A DNA stretch of 64,000 nucleotides from Beaufortia kweichowensis. Lineage: Eukaryota > Chordata > Actinopteri > Cypriniformes > Gastromyzontidae. Below the pieces are notes generated by a model. The model was not told the DNA's origin. It was given only the letters and a program-made list of their open reading frames with translations, and did not search any database. Location: contig CM032798.1 of assembly GCA_019155185.1 (NCBI GenBank), forward strand, positions 7,763,501 through 7,827,500, in the 5' to 3' direction. Position numbers and translations under genes: made by a program. Position 1 is the stretch's first letter. Each line of letters opens with the position of its first letter. This document shows, piece by piece, positions 12,201-27,200 of the stretch.

Positions 12201-15200
12201 TATTGAGATGCACTGCGATACAAAGCATTACAGACAGTGTGTTACAGGTCTATTTGAGAGTGGTGCATCTATGACCTCGATACACTTGCAGAGAAATTGA
12301 AAATGATTGAAGAACATGTGATGTCAATCTGAAAAAATGTGGCCCAAACTAAATAAGGCACTTTGGGTTATATAAAAAAAATCTTAAAGGTGACCTATTA
12401 TGACCCTTTTTACAAAATGTAATGTGAGTGAATTATTCTTTTGGACCATAACTTGACACAAGAGTGAAGATGTAATAAGTCGGTGTAACAAGAGGCTCAA
12501 CCCACTGCAGCAGTTTTTTTACTACTGTATACATATGAATCAACAGATATATAGATATATAAATATTTCCTTACAGTGTAAGGACATTTCTGTATTATAT
12601 TGCACACAGATTTGATTTCCTACAGCCAGTATCTGAACCCTTACCCTGCCTATTTCTTCATCCATCCGATGCCTTCCTGCACCACAATAAATATTGTCAC
12701 ACAGCAATATGACAAGGTAGATTTCATATCTGAATTTTTTAGTTCTGACAACACGAATAATAAAAATAGTAAACAAGATTCAGTGTCATACAATGACAAC
12801 AGTCCCCAGTGCTTGCCTCTCACCACCAGCATGTCAAAATAAAAATCAGAAAAGTGCAATTAAATTTTTTTAAGAAAAGGACGAGACTTGTGAGAGGTAA
12901 CAAATTTATTATTTTTATCTATTTAACAAATTTATTATTTTTATCAAATTTATCTATTTATTAGTGCTGTGCATGACACACAAAAATAACCTAAGCATAT
13001 TCTGTGTTCATCATTATTCTGTCTCGTACACAGTGCTGAGTAAATTTTGATCAAAAGGTTTCTGTAATATTGGGTGTCTGTGGGGGAGGCTGTGCATTCT
13101 CTTTACATTTGGGCAGAGGTTGATTCTGATTTAACAGAACTGGAGACTGTTCTCTCTAGACCTTAGGAGAAATCCACTGCTTGTGCATGTAAATCTATAT
13201 ACAAATGCCTACATAAAAAAACAAATAAAAACTCTATAGAGTATTGAGTTTAAAGTATCGTCCTACACTCTGTATAAATTTTGTACATTATACATTATAT
13301 TACAGCATCTCTCCTCCATCCTACATAGGATAAGTGGTATACAGAATAAATACTGGATGCCTGTAGAATAAGGCAACCGTATGGTATATTGTTATGATAT
13401 GTATAAATAAGCTGAAAATATAGATACTATCACATTTGAAATGCCAAAGGAGAGATGTTTAGCAGGTTGCGTATATTTTCAGTGCAGCCTATTCAATTAT
13501 TCAGAAATCTATCAGAAAAGACACGAGAAGGATTAAAGATTAACCTGAGATTTCTCTCCGATTCGATCTGGTCTGTGCCCATGGTCAGCTGTTATTATGG
13601 TGTACACTTTTCGACCGGTCTAGAGGAATGTTAAAGTTTACACGGTTTGTGCATTGACTGACCAAATAACTGAAAATTTTGATATTTATTTCATTTAGAC
13701 ACTAGCTGTGCAGAGCCAGATGTCTCACCATGGGCATAAAGGCTGAACCACCTAAAAACGTTTATTCTGTAAAAGAATTATTCATAAAATAACCAATCAC
13801 AGAAACTCTACTATAAAAAAAGAACACGCATCGTATCAAACCTTACATACAAATCGATACATGCCGATTTACTCAATTTTTACTAAAACTTTTAAGACAG
13901 CAACTAGTCATCACTGGAAAGTTTGCACAGCTGTGCGTTTCTCTTCCTAAAAGTGTACTTAGATTTTATAGGGCAAGTAAACACTAAGGAATAATCTCTC
14001 TGAAAAACGCACATTCCCGCATGTGTCGTAAACTTCCGAAAACTTATCTAGCACGACAACATAAGATGAAATGTGCTGAGGTCTCTGACAGTCTGCGATA
14101 GATGTACGGTACTAGAAGGCAATTCTTTCAAAGGTGGATTAGATTTAGCAACAAACTAATTCACTGCTGTCTGATGATGTCTGCACATTGTAAATAACAA
14201 AAATATGCTGAGTATTACGTTGTAAGCCTTTCACAAGCACACAATTACCATGCTGGTATTTTTGTTAATTGGCAATACGATCTGGAAGCCTAACAGGGCA
14301 ACATATTAAAAAGTTTTTGTTGATATTCCAGCAGCAGCAAGTGAAATGAGACGAGCTTCAGAGCAAAACACACTATAACTGGACACACAACACTGCTTCT
14401 CTCCTGCACCTGTGCAATATCTGTTGTTGTGAAGCACTGCTTTTACCAGAGTACAGAGAAATGTTCAGCTCACAGCTGTGGCTGGGTGAGATTTGTTAGC
14501 AGACACACGAATGCCTTTATCACCTATTCTGCTAAGCAGATGGCAATTTTAACAAAACTGTTTATTTACTCCAGATTTACTTCTAATTGTCCTTCATGGA
14601 CGTTACCTTTGAAATTTATGTGAAATGTAAAGGCATTTGCAAAGCAATGGTGTTGTGGAAAACCAAGGACAGGTGATATACTAGGAATGATCAATACTTA
14701 AGTATAGAATATTAGGTATTTAAATGATGAAAAGGACTAAAACATGAACGTTGGCATCACGATTTGCTATGAAAATATAGACTGTCACTGTCTATTATGT
14801 TGTTAATATTATGTATTATGTAATATATTATATTATATTAATTATTAGAAAAAGCAATATGAATGCATTCTTCATAACTGAAAAATGATATGAATAATTA
14901 CTCTAAAACGCAATGTTTACTTGATGAGAAATATCTGGAGTGTACACTTAAAGTAAATATTATCAACCTAAATTAAAAATTATGTTTATATTTATTTTTA
15001 AAACCTGCAATTTGCAACTTTTGCCTTGATACTGCCATCTCTGTTTGCAAGATTGCAGGTTACTTTAAATACTCATAATTCCCACTAAATCATACAGACA
15101 GCTCAAATTATATACAGTAATTTTTTTACAGTAAAGATTTCTGTGCAAAATGAGATTAGATAAAAAGGTTTACTGTAAGGTATAGACTTAAGGTAGGGAC

Positions 15201-18200
15201 AATTTAGAATTTTTATGTTTGATAACTGATTATAGTTTATTTTTAACCAAAAAATACCAAAGTTACTGTATAACCCAAGGAGTAGTATTAAGAAATAACT
15301 GCAACTAATTAATTAATAACTCTATTTGTTTTTACTGTGCTATTTTAAAATGGTAAAAAAGAAATGGTTCACTCTTCCTCTTTCTTTGCTTGTACCGCAT
15401 TTCTCAGTCATTCATTGTGTCCGGCCATTGTTCACTACACCTACAATAACCCAACCACAAGGGCAGCGTTTCCCTATTAACACCCTGCTATAATCAGCAG
15501 CATAAACAATGAAGGGTCAGAAACTAACAAATGTGTACTACAGTATGTAAAGAGGGCAGGGCAGGGAATTCTACATTATAATTAGTGTTGAAATAAAAGC
15601 ACTTCACTTAACTACCCGCTCCAAAGTATCCCTGTACAATAGTGTAGCAACATGACATTGGGGATCGAAACACAATGCTAAAAGATTAACAGCAATGGCA
15701 TTTCGTGTGTAAGCAGGCACCGTTTGTGTTACTAACGTTATGGATTTGATAAATACTGTCTGAAAAGTCACAAGAGAAAAATGATGAAGATAACATGCTG
15801 CTGGTTATGACATTGAAAGTCGCCTGCGGGTGCCGGCACACCCTGGATGCTTCAGAAAAGCTCAAACAAAAGTAGTCTGTCTATTGGAACACGGTCCGCA
15901 TGGATTTCCTCCATTGATGTGTCCGAATTCAAAGCGTAGAGCACAATGGCCAGAATAGATCAAACAAATATTAAATAACTGTATTTTGCTGCAAAGCATT
16001 TCACGTTTAAAAGGATAAAAGGTTATTTGGCACTTTGTAAAATATAGGTTAATATTAAATATCTCAAGCTGGGAGTGTCAGACTCAAAGTCAGACATATA
16101 GAGTCTAATGGTAATAGTTAAATGGCAACCCTAAAAATGATAAAGTGTGACTATAAAACATTTAGCAGTCTTATTGGCTTCCACGCATTCACACTAATGT
16201 TAAATGTCATTGTAAGCCATTAGCATGCATATGAAACCGAATTAACCAATCGTGCGTTCCATAATGGCGCATTCTTTTGAAACGCAATTTAAATTTATGA
16301 CCGAATGAATTACAGAGACAAAAAGGCTTTGTCATTCATTTCTGAAAGATCACCGAGAGCGAAATGCCAAAGCTTCATCAGATTTGACTAGATTTTGCAG
16401 CAGAGCGACGCCAACGTTAATCGTTTGAAATTCATTTGTATAGTTTGCTTTATTTAGGCATCAATTGTTACCTGACAAAGATGATTCAATATCTGTCTCA
16501 ACGGTTTGCTCCTTTGGTGCAGAAAGAGCAAAGGCTGCTTTGTGTTTGAATAGCAAAACAATAGAAAAAAGGTTTATTTTTCTCTCATTTCTCTGGTGTT
16601 GTTGATTGGAGAAGCGATTGAGTTCTGCAAATTATACTGATGATGATTTTATTGATGATCCATGATGAAATGTGACCCAGTCTGTGAAACCCAGCTAAAG
16701 TCATTTTTTGTGATATTTCTGTTTTCTACATACATAATGAAAAAATATTCTGTGCGAATTTAACATTAATATTGACCGAGTAAGAGTATGTCAAAGATTG
16801 AAATCACAGTGAAATGAATAGGTGAAATCAAACTTTGATGCTCATTATTTTAGAATTAAATTTTTAGACTTTAGCCTGGTTTTCACAGACAGGATCACAG
16901 ATTATTATGCACTGTAAAAGAAATAAAAAGAAAAAACTTTATACATTTATCTAATTTATATTACGCTATTAGAATTGTCACATGTCTCTCAACTTCACTA
17001 AATAAAGCAAAGTTAATTGAACCAGCTCATTGAAGCTCAGTTTGGTTGGCATTAAACAATTTTATTTACTTTAAACTTTACAAACTGGTCTGAGATCCTT
17101 TAAATGAACTAGGTATGAAAACAACCTTTACTAAATTGGCATGCCTGAAAAGTTTAAAGAAAGATATTTATGATTAAACTGCATTGTTTTTGCCTGAAAC
17201 ATTATTTTATAATAATAATAATAATAATAATAATATGAAAAAAAGAATTAGTTTATTAATAATGTGGATTAATAATTTTAATAATAAGACCATTTTTGGC
17301 AGAATATAAGTAAATCACACAAAACTTTACACAGGGCAAACACTAGAAGTTAAAACTAGACATTTAAGCACAGGAGGAAAACATCCCGCTGGCTGCTCTT
17401 AACCGTGAAACCACCAGTCTGGTCCAAAAAGCAATCCGTCGGGCAGGATTTGCTCAAATTGAACGCCTGGGCAAAATCAAAGCTACACTCCACACGAATG
17501 GATGGCTGAACTCAGGTCATCATGAATTACCCAGTGAAACTGCCATTACTTTGAATGACATTTTTGCTTTTGGGCTCCATCAAGCATTTTAGACCCGAAG
17601 GCTTTTGAGAGAACACCTCTGCCCCACCATTCCCCATCTCCAGATCCTTTCCACATGTACAGTCTGATCCAGATAGACAGTCCTAAGAAATGGACTGAAA
17701 TTGGGTTTAAATAAGTCTGTAATGTTACATTCCTTGGGGGTCTGGCTGATTTTAGAAGTAGGTTTAGTTTTTACTGCATTTAAGAGTTGCACGTAACCTA
17801 CAACTAAAGGGAGCCAATTTCGGGCACAAACTTGGCCGTTTTCCTGGAGGCTACAGGCCGATAAACATCAGTAGCTGCACATCTTTATATTTGAAATGTG
17901 AAACTCCCTCAGCAGTGGCTGAGCTCCAGTCTTGCTGATTGTGGATTTGAAGCAGGCTGACATTAGGTAAAGTTCAGCACAGTTGATGAGGAGGACTTGA
18001 TACCCTGCTATTAGTTATTCAGTGGCTATCGTGTCCAAAAACCCTCTAAGGCACACGGCAGTCGCTCATAAAATGAGATGCAGCCAGAGAGTCCTATGCC
18101 CAATTTAAAAGCTATGAAACTATAATCTCTTCTTATTAGAAAACATCTGCCCATTTGCTGTAAACGATATGGTGAGGTAAATAGAGATTTGCTTTCTAAT

Positions 18201-21200
18201 TAACAGCAGACAGAAAAGGCAACGCAATAACCAGGATAATTTGTTATGCTTTTCGCATTAACACACACACAAATATACGTTCTTTATTTTTCTCTGCCTA
18301 TTTACATTCAGGTAAGGTTGTAATTAATCAAGTGTGATGGTCAAAATGTGGTTATGCTTTGAAGTGGTACACCACACAAACCAAAAACAAATACATTAAC
18401 CAGATCAGTAGCAGTACGGATTTCATACCAGCAGGGTCAAAAAAATCAGTATTCCACTCACTTACTGTACAACTATCTACTGTATTGATGCAAACCCACG
18501 GCACATGACCTTGATACAGACCATCAGCATTTCTGCATGCTATTAAAAATGTCCTCATATTTGATTTTCCAATCAATTCTACAAATCAATCCATTAAGCT
18601 GAAGGTGCTCTGTAAAGTATGCAATGTCAGCGAATATTAGAGCAGAAATGTGTGGTCTAACAATTACCAAGTCACTGTAAAAAGATGCTGTTCCTGCTGT
18701 GACACACAATGGGTCACTTCAAGCATCAGACCAAAAAGAAGCATTCTGCTCCACCAGCATAACTGACTGCACGATAACAGAAAAAAGTTTTGTAACGGTC
18801 ATAAAAACAGCTCCTACACGGTCTGTCCATTTCTGCTTCACAGGTTTTTGCAACTGGCAAGAGTGTCTCTGTTCAGCAGTATACAACAATCTAAAAAACT
18901 GCTGATGTACAAGAATGGCAACTCTTGCCCTTATACTTGTGAAGACATCTGGCGAAATGTTAAATTTAACAAAAATTAATTTGTTAAAACTCTGACTTGA
19001 CATAGAGACAATAACTATTCTACAGTGCCAAATTACAAACCATTTATGATTGAATTAATACTGTTTAGAGGAAACAACGTCATCTGATTTTATTTTATTT
19101 TTAATTGAACTGCAGCAACAGCCTTTTCAGAAAAAGTTGCTCAAGGATGCAATTACCTTCTAGTTGAATCCTTGAAAATGTTTCCAAAACCAAATCACAA
19201 AATTAAAGGGGCATTATGGCACATCTAAATCCAATGTTTTGCAACATCTATCTTCAAATATTTACCATATCCCACAATCCTGTACATGCAGTTGCTGGAT
19301 TTTCTCTGTCACGTCCAAGGCTCTAGATCATTAGATACGCTTTGAAAGCTGGTCTGAAAGTAGCAACCCATAGGAGACCCCTCATACAAAAACACTGTTT
19401 TAAGTGTTCACAGTCCTTGACTGACTAGGAAAGAAGGCAGTCGAGTACCTGCCTTCAGTTTCAGACACAGTCTGAAACTCAGTGTGCAGTTCATATTTCT
19501 TTCAGAGTTCTTCTAAAATGCAAAGACTTCAATTTGGGTCAAAAAGTATTTGAAACCGAATGAAACAAGGACACGGTACCTCCCAGGATGTCACGAAAGC
19601 TTACTTTGCAGCACCTGGCACAGAGCAAAAGAGCTTCTGACTAGCTTATAAATCATGGAACAATCATCTGACACAGCTCAAATATTTCTGACATTGTAAT
19701 TTCCTGAGAAGACGAGCGTCTTATCAGTCTCCAACATAATTCCAGCCTCATCACCTCAAGACACCGATGCACCATACCCACAACATTATGCCTCAGCGGA
19801 AAGATAAACAGCCTTCAGCGAGGTAGAGCACATAAGCTGCGTTTACCCTAGTGAATGCTTACATTTAACATGACTTGAATCCAAAGCCCAGCTCTCGTAG
19901 AATCTGTTAATTCTCCTCATATGTAACATCCGGTGAGGGAAACATATAGATGATGCTATAGAGATGCTTCCAATTTTGACATCATTACAAGGATCTGATG
20001 TCTTAAAAACGCAACTCTCATTTTGAGAGACACTAGCCATAAAATGACAAAATGTGATGCCCCACATCCATTTCTATCTGTACATAAACCAACATCAAAA
20101 CATTTATGTCAGTAATGTATAGCAGTTTAAAAACAAGATGTTCAAGAAATACCAAATAGGTGTGGTTAACTATTGTGTACTTACAAAAATACATATTTCT
20201 GTGTTCATTTGTGTTATTCTGAGTTGGTTTAGGGCCAAGGGTGTAATTACGTGCAGATACAATAAATGCAAATATAGTTTAACAAAACATATGTATTTTT
20301 TTTATGCAAATACACAGTAGTTAGAGACACTACTGTAACACAAAGTGGTACAAACTTTTTATTATTAATACATAAATATAAATTAAGAGTTGAAAAGTTA
20401 TTGTATTGACATTTTATTGGTTTAATAGAGGTTTAAAGTAGATGTATTCAGAAAAGTAACTTCTAAAAGAGGCTTTTGCTGTGCTGACACAACTGTAAAT
20501 TGTTAAGACCCTTTCACACCAAGAGTGATATCTATAAAAATAAGCATAACTATAACTACACTAGCGTCCAAACCAACAAACAATAACGTTAGGTTTAGTC
20601 TTTGATTGGCTGTCAAAATCCATTAAATAATAAAACACTGACAGTAAATGTTTTCTCATTCATCAGTTAGTTCTTATGGCTTTTATTCCAATATACAAAA
20701 AATGCATAGAAAAGCAAAAAGCTCAAAGTTAATAAAGCATGTAATGAATACAATTTTATCTGCTATTAATATTTGTTTATATATATATATCTTATAATTT
20801 GTAGCCATTTTGCTGGGCTTTTATTAGGTGTAAGTTAGTGTTGTTTGTAATCATTTGCAACGCTTTCTTCTCGATGCTGAGCTTTAATTTACACTCCAAG
20901 AACAACTATAGAATGTGAACACAGTTTTTTTCACATTTTTAATAATATATTTAAGTAAATAGTGAAGACATCAATTTTCCAAATGCCAGGATGGTCCTTT
21001 AGCAAAATGTCAACACCCTTTTTAGAGAGGTTGTGTCTTTTATTCCATCCCCTTTAAATCATGTCTGCTTCCTGCCCATTTCAAATTTTTTACATTTATT
21101 CACTTTTTCTCTTAACCACTGAACATTATCATTAACACATAATCGTTCTCTCGAAGAACGTCTTTTCAAACCGGGTTCGGGGTATCATTACATAATCCTC

Positions 21201-24200
21201 TGCAGCACAGCGTCTTTTACACTTTAGGATTATGCTAATAGTTTATAACTGAATCTGGACCCAAGGCTGAACGTAACAACCCTATTCTGCAATACAATGA
21301 AAACATACTGAATAACCTTCCCTCGATTACTGAAGTTAATTGGAAAAAGCGGCGCAGGGGACGCTGTGTGAAAACTGATACCAAATGATTCAGTAAACAG
21401 ATTTCAGAGGTGAACTGCAGTCAAATCATGGTTAAATATTGATATAGATTGCATAATTAAGTGGGAAGGAGAAGCACCGCTGATACCTTTTTATCCTTGG
21501 TGAGATCTTCCTCTTTCTTAGCGGCATCCAGGTCAGTGACCCCGCGACTGAACTCATCCATCGTGCTGTCGGGGACGGGCAGCTCCTCTGCATCAATGTC
21601 CGTCTCATCTGCAGCTGGTTTTTCAGCCCCTGTCAGTTCCCGCCCTTAAGAGAGACAAAAATCATCTTGCTAAATATAAATACAGTACTACCAAAAAAGT
21701 AATCCATTACACCCAACACTTGTGGTTTAAAACTTTTCAAACCTGAGCATCGAATTTTCTCTTGAGTTTGAACACTGATGCATTATGTCAAAATAATCGT
21801 ATCCAGTTGCTGACATAAACTTGTTTGCCTTTACCTGGTGTCAGTAAAGCATCAGTTAGAACGCATTGAAAATTGTTTTTCCAGCGTACACAATGTTTTT
21901 TTCCAGCAAAAGTGTTTAATTTAGAACTGTCATAACAGCTTTATAATGTCCAGCTATTAATGAAAAAATCCTATTTTTGAGAAAGACGCATACATTTAAT
22001 AAAAAAATCTTTCTGATATGCTAAATATGTAATTTTCCTTGTGGCAGGGCCAATAAAAATGCTGCCAGCTTAAAGGAAATACCATTTTGCTGTTCACACT
22101 GTGCAAATCACTTTCATTTTCTGTGAGTAATGAAGCTTCTTTCGCTGTTAGCGCATACATGCACACAAACAGTTGCTAGTTCAGAGGGACATTAAACACC
22201 TCTTTCATATCCACCATAAGCATGTACATAAATAAAGGTATTATGACTGAATGTTAATGTGAACTGTGTGAAGTCTGGATCCCCTGTTGGGGTTACTGAT
22301 ATGGATCCAGACACATGATATTAGCGATACAAATTGAGACACATGTTTTAGCCATGTCTGTACAGCAGATCTGTATTTCTGGAAATAGCAAAGTTGACAT
22401 GTAATGCCAAGCAATGACATTGGCATGCTATACTTGATCTATGACTATTTTAAACAACATTTTCCAATTTTGCATAATTATGCATGAATTTTTAATGTCC
22501 TATTAAGGGACTACTGTACATGAAATATTTATACTTAAAATGTATACTTCTACTTAAAAATACATTTCACACATTGCATGAATAGTTAAGGAGTCAAAAT
22601 TAAAAGCTGACTAAAAAGTACACATAGAGGTCTATATATAAAAAATGAAAAGAAAAAAAAACAGACAATCATTAACAATTATAAATATTTGCCTGCTGTA
22701 AACATGACAAAAATTCCCCAAAATATGTAAATGTGTACTCTGAAGTGGCCCAAAGGGTAAATTGAATGTTTACCTTTTTATATTTTATAACATGGTTGAC
22801 TATCTTTACAGTCACTAAAGTAAAACACAATTGGGAAAGCAATGACAAAAAGGCCCCAAAAATTTACATTTATGTGTACACTGTACTTGTCCAACTTTCA
22901 ACCAAATTTCCACCTTTATGTAAGACAATATTTCTGATGTAAGACAATATTTCATGATTGACTAACTTTAATGTAACTAAAGCACAATACAATTGAGAAA
23001 GCTTATTTTTGATGGAAAATGTGACCCAGATCACAAACTATGTACAGTGTCACATTACTGAACATAACACGGTAGTTAAAAACAGGAAGTGAGTACATGT
23101 TAATGTAATGTGATACTGTCCTTCTGACACAATCCCTCCCATCTGTGAAGTCTCAGTGAATGTATTCAGTAATGATACGTTTAAGGTCTCTCTGCGCTAA
23201 CTTTGGACCAATAATGAAGCTGCTAGTTAAGCCCAGCGAGTCTCATCCATGCGACACAGCAGTGTGCTGGTTCTAAGGACAGATATCTGCTCTGCGGATC
23301 AGAAAGCAGCGTGTGGGCTAGAGGCGCTCATCTGCATTTGAAAGGGAAGTCTTATCAGAGGAAACTAAAAGAGTATGGGCTGAACCCCATGGCCCGTGCA
23401 CCGTGAGATCTGCCCCGCAGACGCTAACGATCAAGGGTGCCGTTCCACGCCGCCTATCAAAGACGTCCACTAACTCCTCCTGCTGTATTGCAGAAAAAAG
23501 CCTCTAACAACTCAATAGATTTTTTCTTTTGCTAAATAAAAGCGTGTCGGAGATCCGCAGCAACATGACTCATCCGTAATCTCATCACACCAGTTTAAGG
23601 GGGACAAAGAGTCGACCAATTACAGAATGCTAAAAGACTACATTGATAAAGAGAGAGAAGGTTTTCGTACCTGGTACTTCGGAGTCTGTGCAGGTCTTGT
23701 CTCCATCCCCGTCCTCCTGGCCATCTGCGTTTTGCTGGGTATGCTGGAGGCTGAGTTTGTGACAAACCTCAAAGGCCTGACCCACCGTTCGGACTATCCG
23801 CATGGCTTGGCTCTACAAATGGAACAAATCAGTATTCATAACTCATAATTAATCAGGAGGAAAGGGAGCTGAATACATACATGCATTAGAAATATCAGAT
23901 GTCAATTAATATGCCTCTATTCTTCAAAAAGGAGCATTAAGATAGATCTGTAAATTAGCCATAGAAATACATTTTCGAATATGACAAAGTACAAATTGTA
24001 CATGATTTTAGTCTTGACACTAGAAACCACATTTTCTGACACTGCAAAATACACTTTATATGCAAAATATGCTTTCTTTGCACTTTTTGCACTATGAATA
24101 ATGCCCTGAAAAAAAAAAAAAAAACCTGTCCTAGTGTTTCAAGACATTTTGTCCGTCTAACTTTGATACCCACAGTTCAAAGGTCTTTGGTCTGATTCTG

Positions 24201-27200
24201 TTGTAATGATAGGTTTTACACTTTTGTATTGACTTTGGACATCACTATTACATTTGAACAACAACTCAATACAGATCTTTATAATGACAGAGTAAAAGTT
24301 TGCACTGCATTGAAATAACTATTCATCACCACATCCTGTGAAGGTTGTTTAGTATATAGTAGATTGAAGAGCAAACTTTTGTATTATCAGCACACTGGAG
24401 AGATATTCATTGCTTTGTGACATTTAGCTCTGAATGTCAGGTGAGAACCACAGATAATAAGTCAGAACCACAGAGGAGAGTTTAATGGCTTTGGGTGTCT
24501 GGAGGAATTCAGGCTGTTGAACATCTTGCCGCTGTTTTGCACAATTACACAACTCCATTTTAGGTGGTTTAAAAGAAATGTTTTTTATTTTTAGCACTTA
24601 AAGAGTTTTCTTTTATAAATTCAACTGCTTATGGCTTTAACAGGTAACACAAATAACTTGTTGCTATGTTGTGGCTTTTTAATTCAAGTCTTGAACAAGT
24701 CAAAAGGACTCAATGAAGAATTTCTTTGATATGACTCATGCTTGCTCGACACTGACCGTCTTTGACTTTCCCACTCTTTTAATTTCAGATGTTGTTAGTC
24801 AGTTAATGCAGAACACAAACAGGCTTTTAATCATACACATAACAAAAGGCTTTCTGATATAAAAACTAATAATAAACAATTTCTTACAGATCACTGATGA
24901 TTTGATTACTTGGCTCTGAAGCTTGAAAACCAGCCACTTAAAAAAGCTTTAAAAAAATTAGGATAGAATTTAGCCCACTGTTGAACAAATGGTAAATAAG
25001 TAAATAAATAAATCTTTATCTAGTTTTTCCGATAACATTTATGGCAAAGATGGAACACAATGTCCGCACTAACGGTCACTGCACAGTTTGTGACCATCCA
25101 TTAAGTGGTTCAATTTCAAGCAATGCACATTAAAAACATCATACACCCACAAGGACTATTACTAAACAACACTATTATTTCACTAAAAAGCTTATGCCAC
25201 AAAACGATGTGAAGTAAAATATAAACATTAGTACAAAGGTCTTCCACCTTTTTAAGCTAAAGTAGACTGAGAGATAGCAGGGACATGTTATAGACTGCAT
25301 AAATGTGTTGCATTTCAAGCCTGACCTATAACACGTGCATATTATATTGATGTATTATATATTTTACTATGATACTTACATTGCAAAGCTATGCAAAAAT
25401 GAGTATTGCGTGTTCTTTATAACATTGACTTTTACTTGGGAGGGACATTTAGACATTTACCCCAACTTTGGATTATAAACGTCACATTTGGATTTTGTTT
25501 TATTTTACATTTTGATCCTTTTGTTACACAAAAGGTTTTAGATCAAAATAATTGGCAGACCCCCTGCTGTATCCCCGTGTTAACCCAATTAAATATTTCA
25601 ACAGACAGTATGTTTGAAAAAAAAATCAGTGCCACTGTTATTTTGGATAAAATCTTTCAGCGTCTGAAGACAAGGGATGAAAAACTGATCAGTATAGATG
25701 TATTCCAGTTTATTGAGGGCACACTGAGCAATTTTGCCTGAACTGTACAATTACCCAGAGCTGCTCTGAATGGCTCTGTCTGTAATGAACAGCGATTCCG
25801 GGGAGAAATTGGCCAAGCTGCGATTTTAACTCGAATGAGCGACTTCTTGGTTAGAAAAAGAGCACTTCTTTCTTGATTGCCTTTCTTCACAGTCACACTC
25901 CTTCTGCTTCTGTAGAAATCTCTAATTGTTCTTGATGAGACGAATGAGAGGATAATATCCAGTCCATGTGTCAGACTGTCAGAATGACTGTTTCTGAGCT
26001 ACTTAGCTTTGCATTTTCCACTCATTATACTTCTTTTCCAGGGTGCTAAATCACTAAATGTAAACCCAACTAAAGAGCACTACATGAGCCGAAACCTAAG
26101 AACAAAGAATAGAACTAAACAAAGTCTGTTTTGGAAGATTACTGTAAAGTCCCAGATAGCCTAGTTAGAGGCTGTTATGTCTCCCTCAGCCTTACTTGAA
26201 AGACTTTGCTTAACATTTTGCAAAATATAGTGAAACAAGACCAAGATTAAATAGAAAAGTGATGCCTATTTGAGTTTAAGTCATAACTTGATTGATTTAC
26301 AGCTTTTCTTTTTTCCATGTTTTAAAATAGTTTCTCTGACTAGTTTACAGATTTAATCAACAACATTACACAATCTGTCTTTTAAAACATCGGCTACATA
26401 AAGATCAGAAAACTAGAAGGATCTTTAGGAAGATTACCATTCAAATAAAAGTCAACAATCTTGCTTAACTTTGCAAATATACTGTAAATAATACATTTAT
26501 TCAGCCCTAGCAGATGCTATGAAACTTATGTTTTTAGCAAATTATAGATGTTTGTATCTGTATTTGTATTTTAACTTGATATCTTATTTTGTATACACTT
26601 TTAGCACAGTCTGTTCCTGAACTATAGATTCTCGTATACAAACTTTTGTGATAATGTAACATGATGTGTCATGGTGACAAATACTGTCTAGTGTCTTTTC
26701 CTATCTATATTTATAGACTGTATAGACACTACTTCCCGGGAATTTTTCCCTTCTCTTCCCAGAAAAATTATTCTAATTTTGCTTCTCTTGATGTTGCAGA
26801 TTAGGAGCTAATAAAAAAATGAAACTAGTCGACAAGGAAAAGATTAGATTCTGACTTAAAACCCTCCTGAGAAACAGCTGTTTTGCTAATGCAAAGGACA
26901 TCAAAATGAGCCTTTGATTCAAATTCACGCTTTAATTCAGCGCCGAGATTGCCACCCGAAGCTTACAAGAGACCTTTCACATTTCGACAGGTTTAAGGAC
27001 TAACAGCACGCTTTGCCAGTATATCTACATGCTTGACAGCTGAATCATTTTACTTCTCTGCATGCTAGACTGACTGAGAAGAAAAATATAGCCATTCTGA
27101 AAAGTGCATTTTAGTTTAATGGCTGAGGGTTGCTGTTTCTTTTTTGTGATGGGACTTTCAACCACATGCCCGGAGGTACAATGAAAGTGTGCGGACGTGT

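Larger units (their letters stand above)
8807..21486 (-). other. nos1ap: nos1ap intron between exons 7 and 8 (12,680 bp)
   Basis: A long intron with no credible gene. It carries an HE1-like SINE (8867-8970), two TTAA foldback MITEs (9814-10095, 10984-11187), a repeat fragment (12386-12480), a TGACCC-type MITE (16673-16896), an ATA microsatellite (17210-17236) and a further repeat fragment (20505-20625). The rest is unique-looking. The higher-GC stretch around 17368-17592 is discussed in the findings. Confidence 0.85.

Noticed and set aside
18352..19003. Series of minus-strand frames vaguely reminiscent of hAT/SCAND3-type transposase wording (F-A-D-I-A-Y-F-T-E-H-L)
   Set aside because: Only a short patch looks similar, the frames are broken, and no zinc-binding or catalytic pattern or terminal repeats are visible. 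The resemblance could be chance. A BLASTX search would settle it.
23018..23060. aatgtgacccagatcacaaa, resembling a TGACCC-MITE end
   Set aside because: Only about 12 bases match and no partner end or body homology was found.
23627..23848. 73-codon plus-strand frame with a hydrophobic stretch that looks like a membrane segment
   Set aside because: Antisense of nos1ap exon 6, whose minus-strand reading is the conserved PTB helix.
25406..25741. 111-codon plus-strand frame
   Set aside because: AT-rich composition, no recognised domain, no splice or promoter context. Probably fortuitous.
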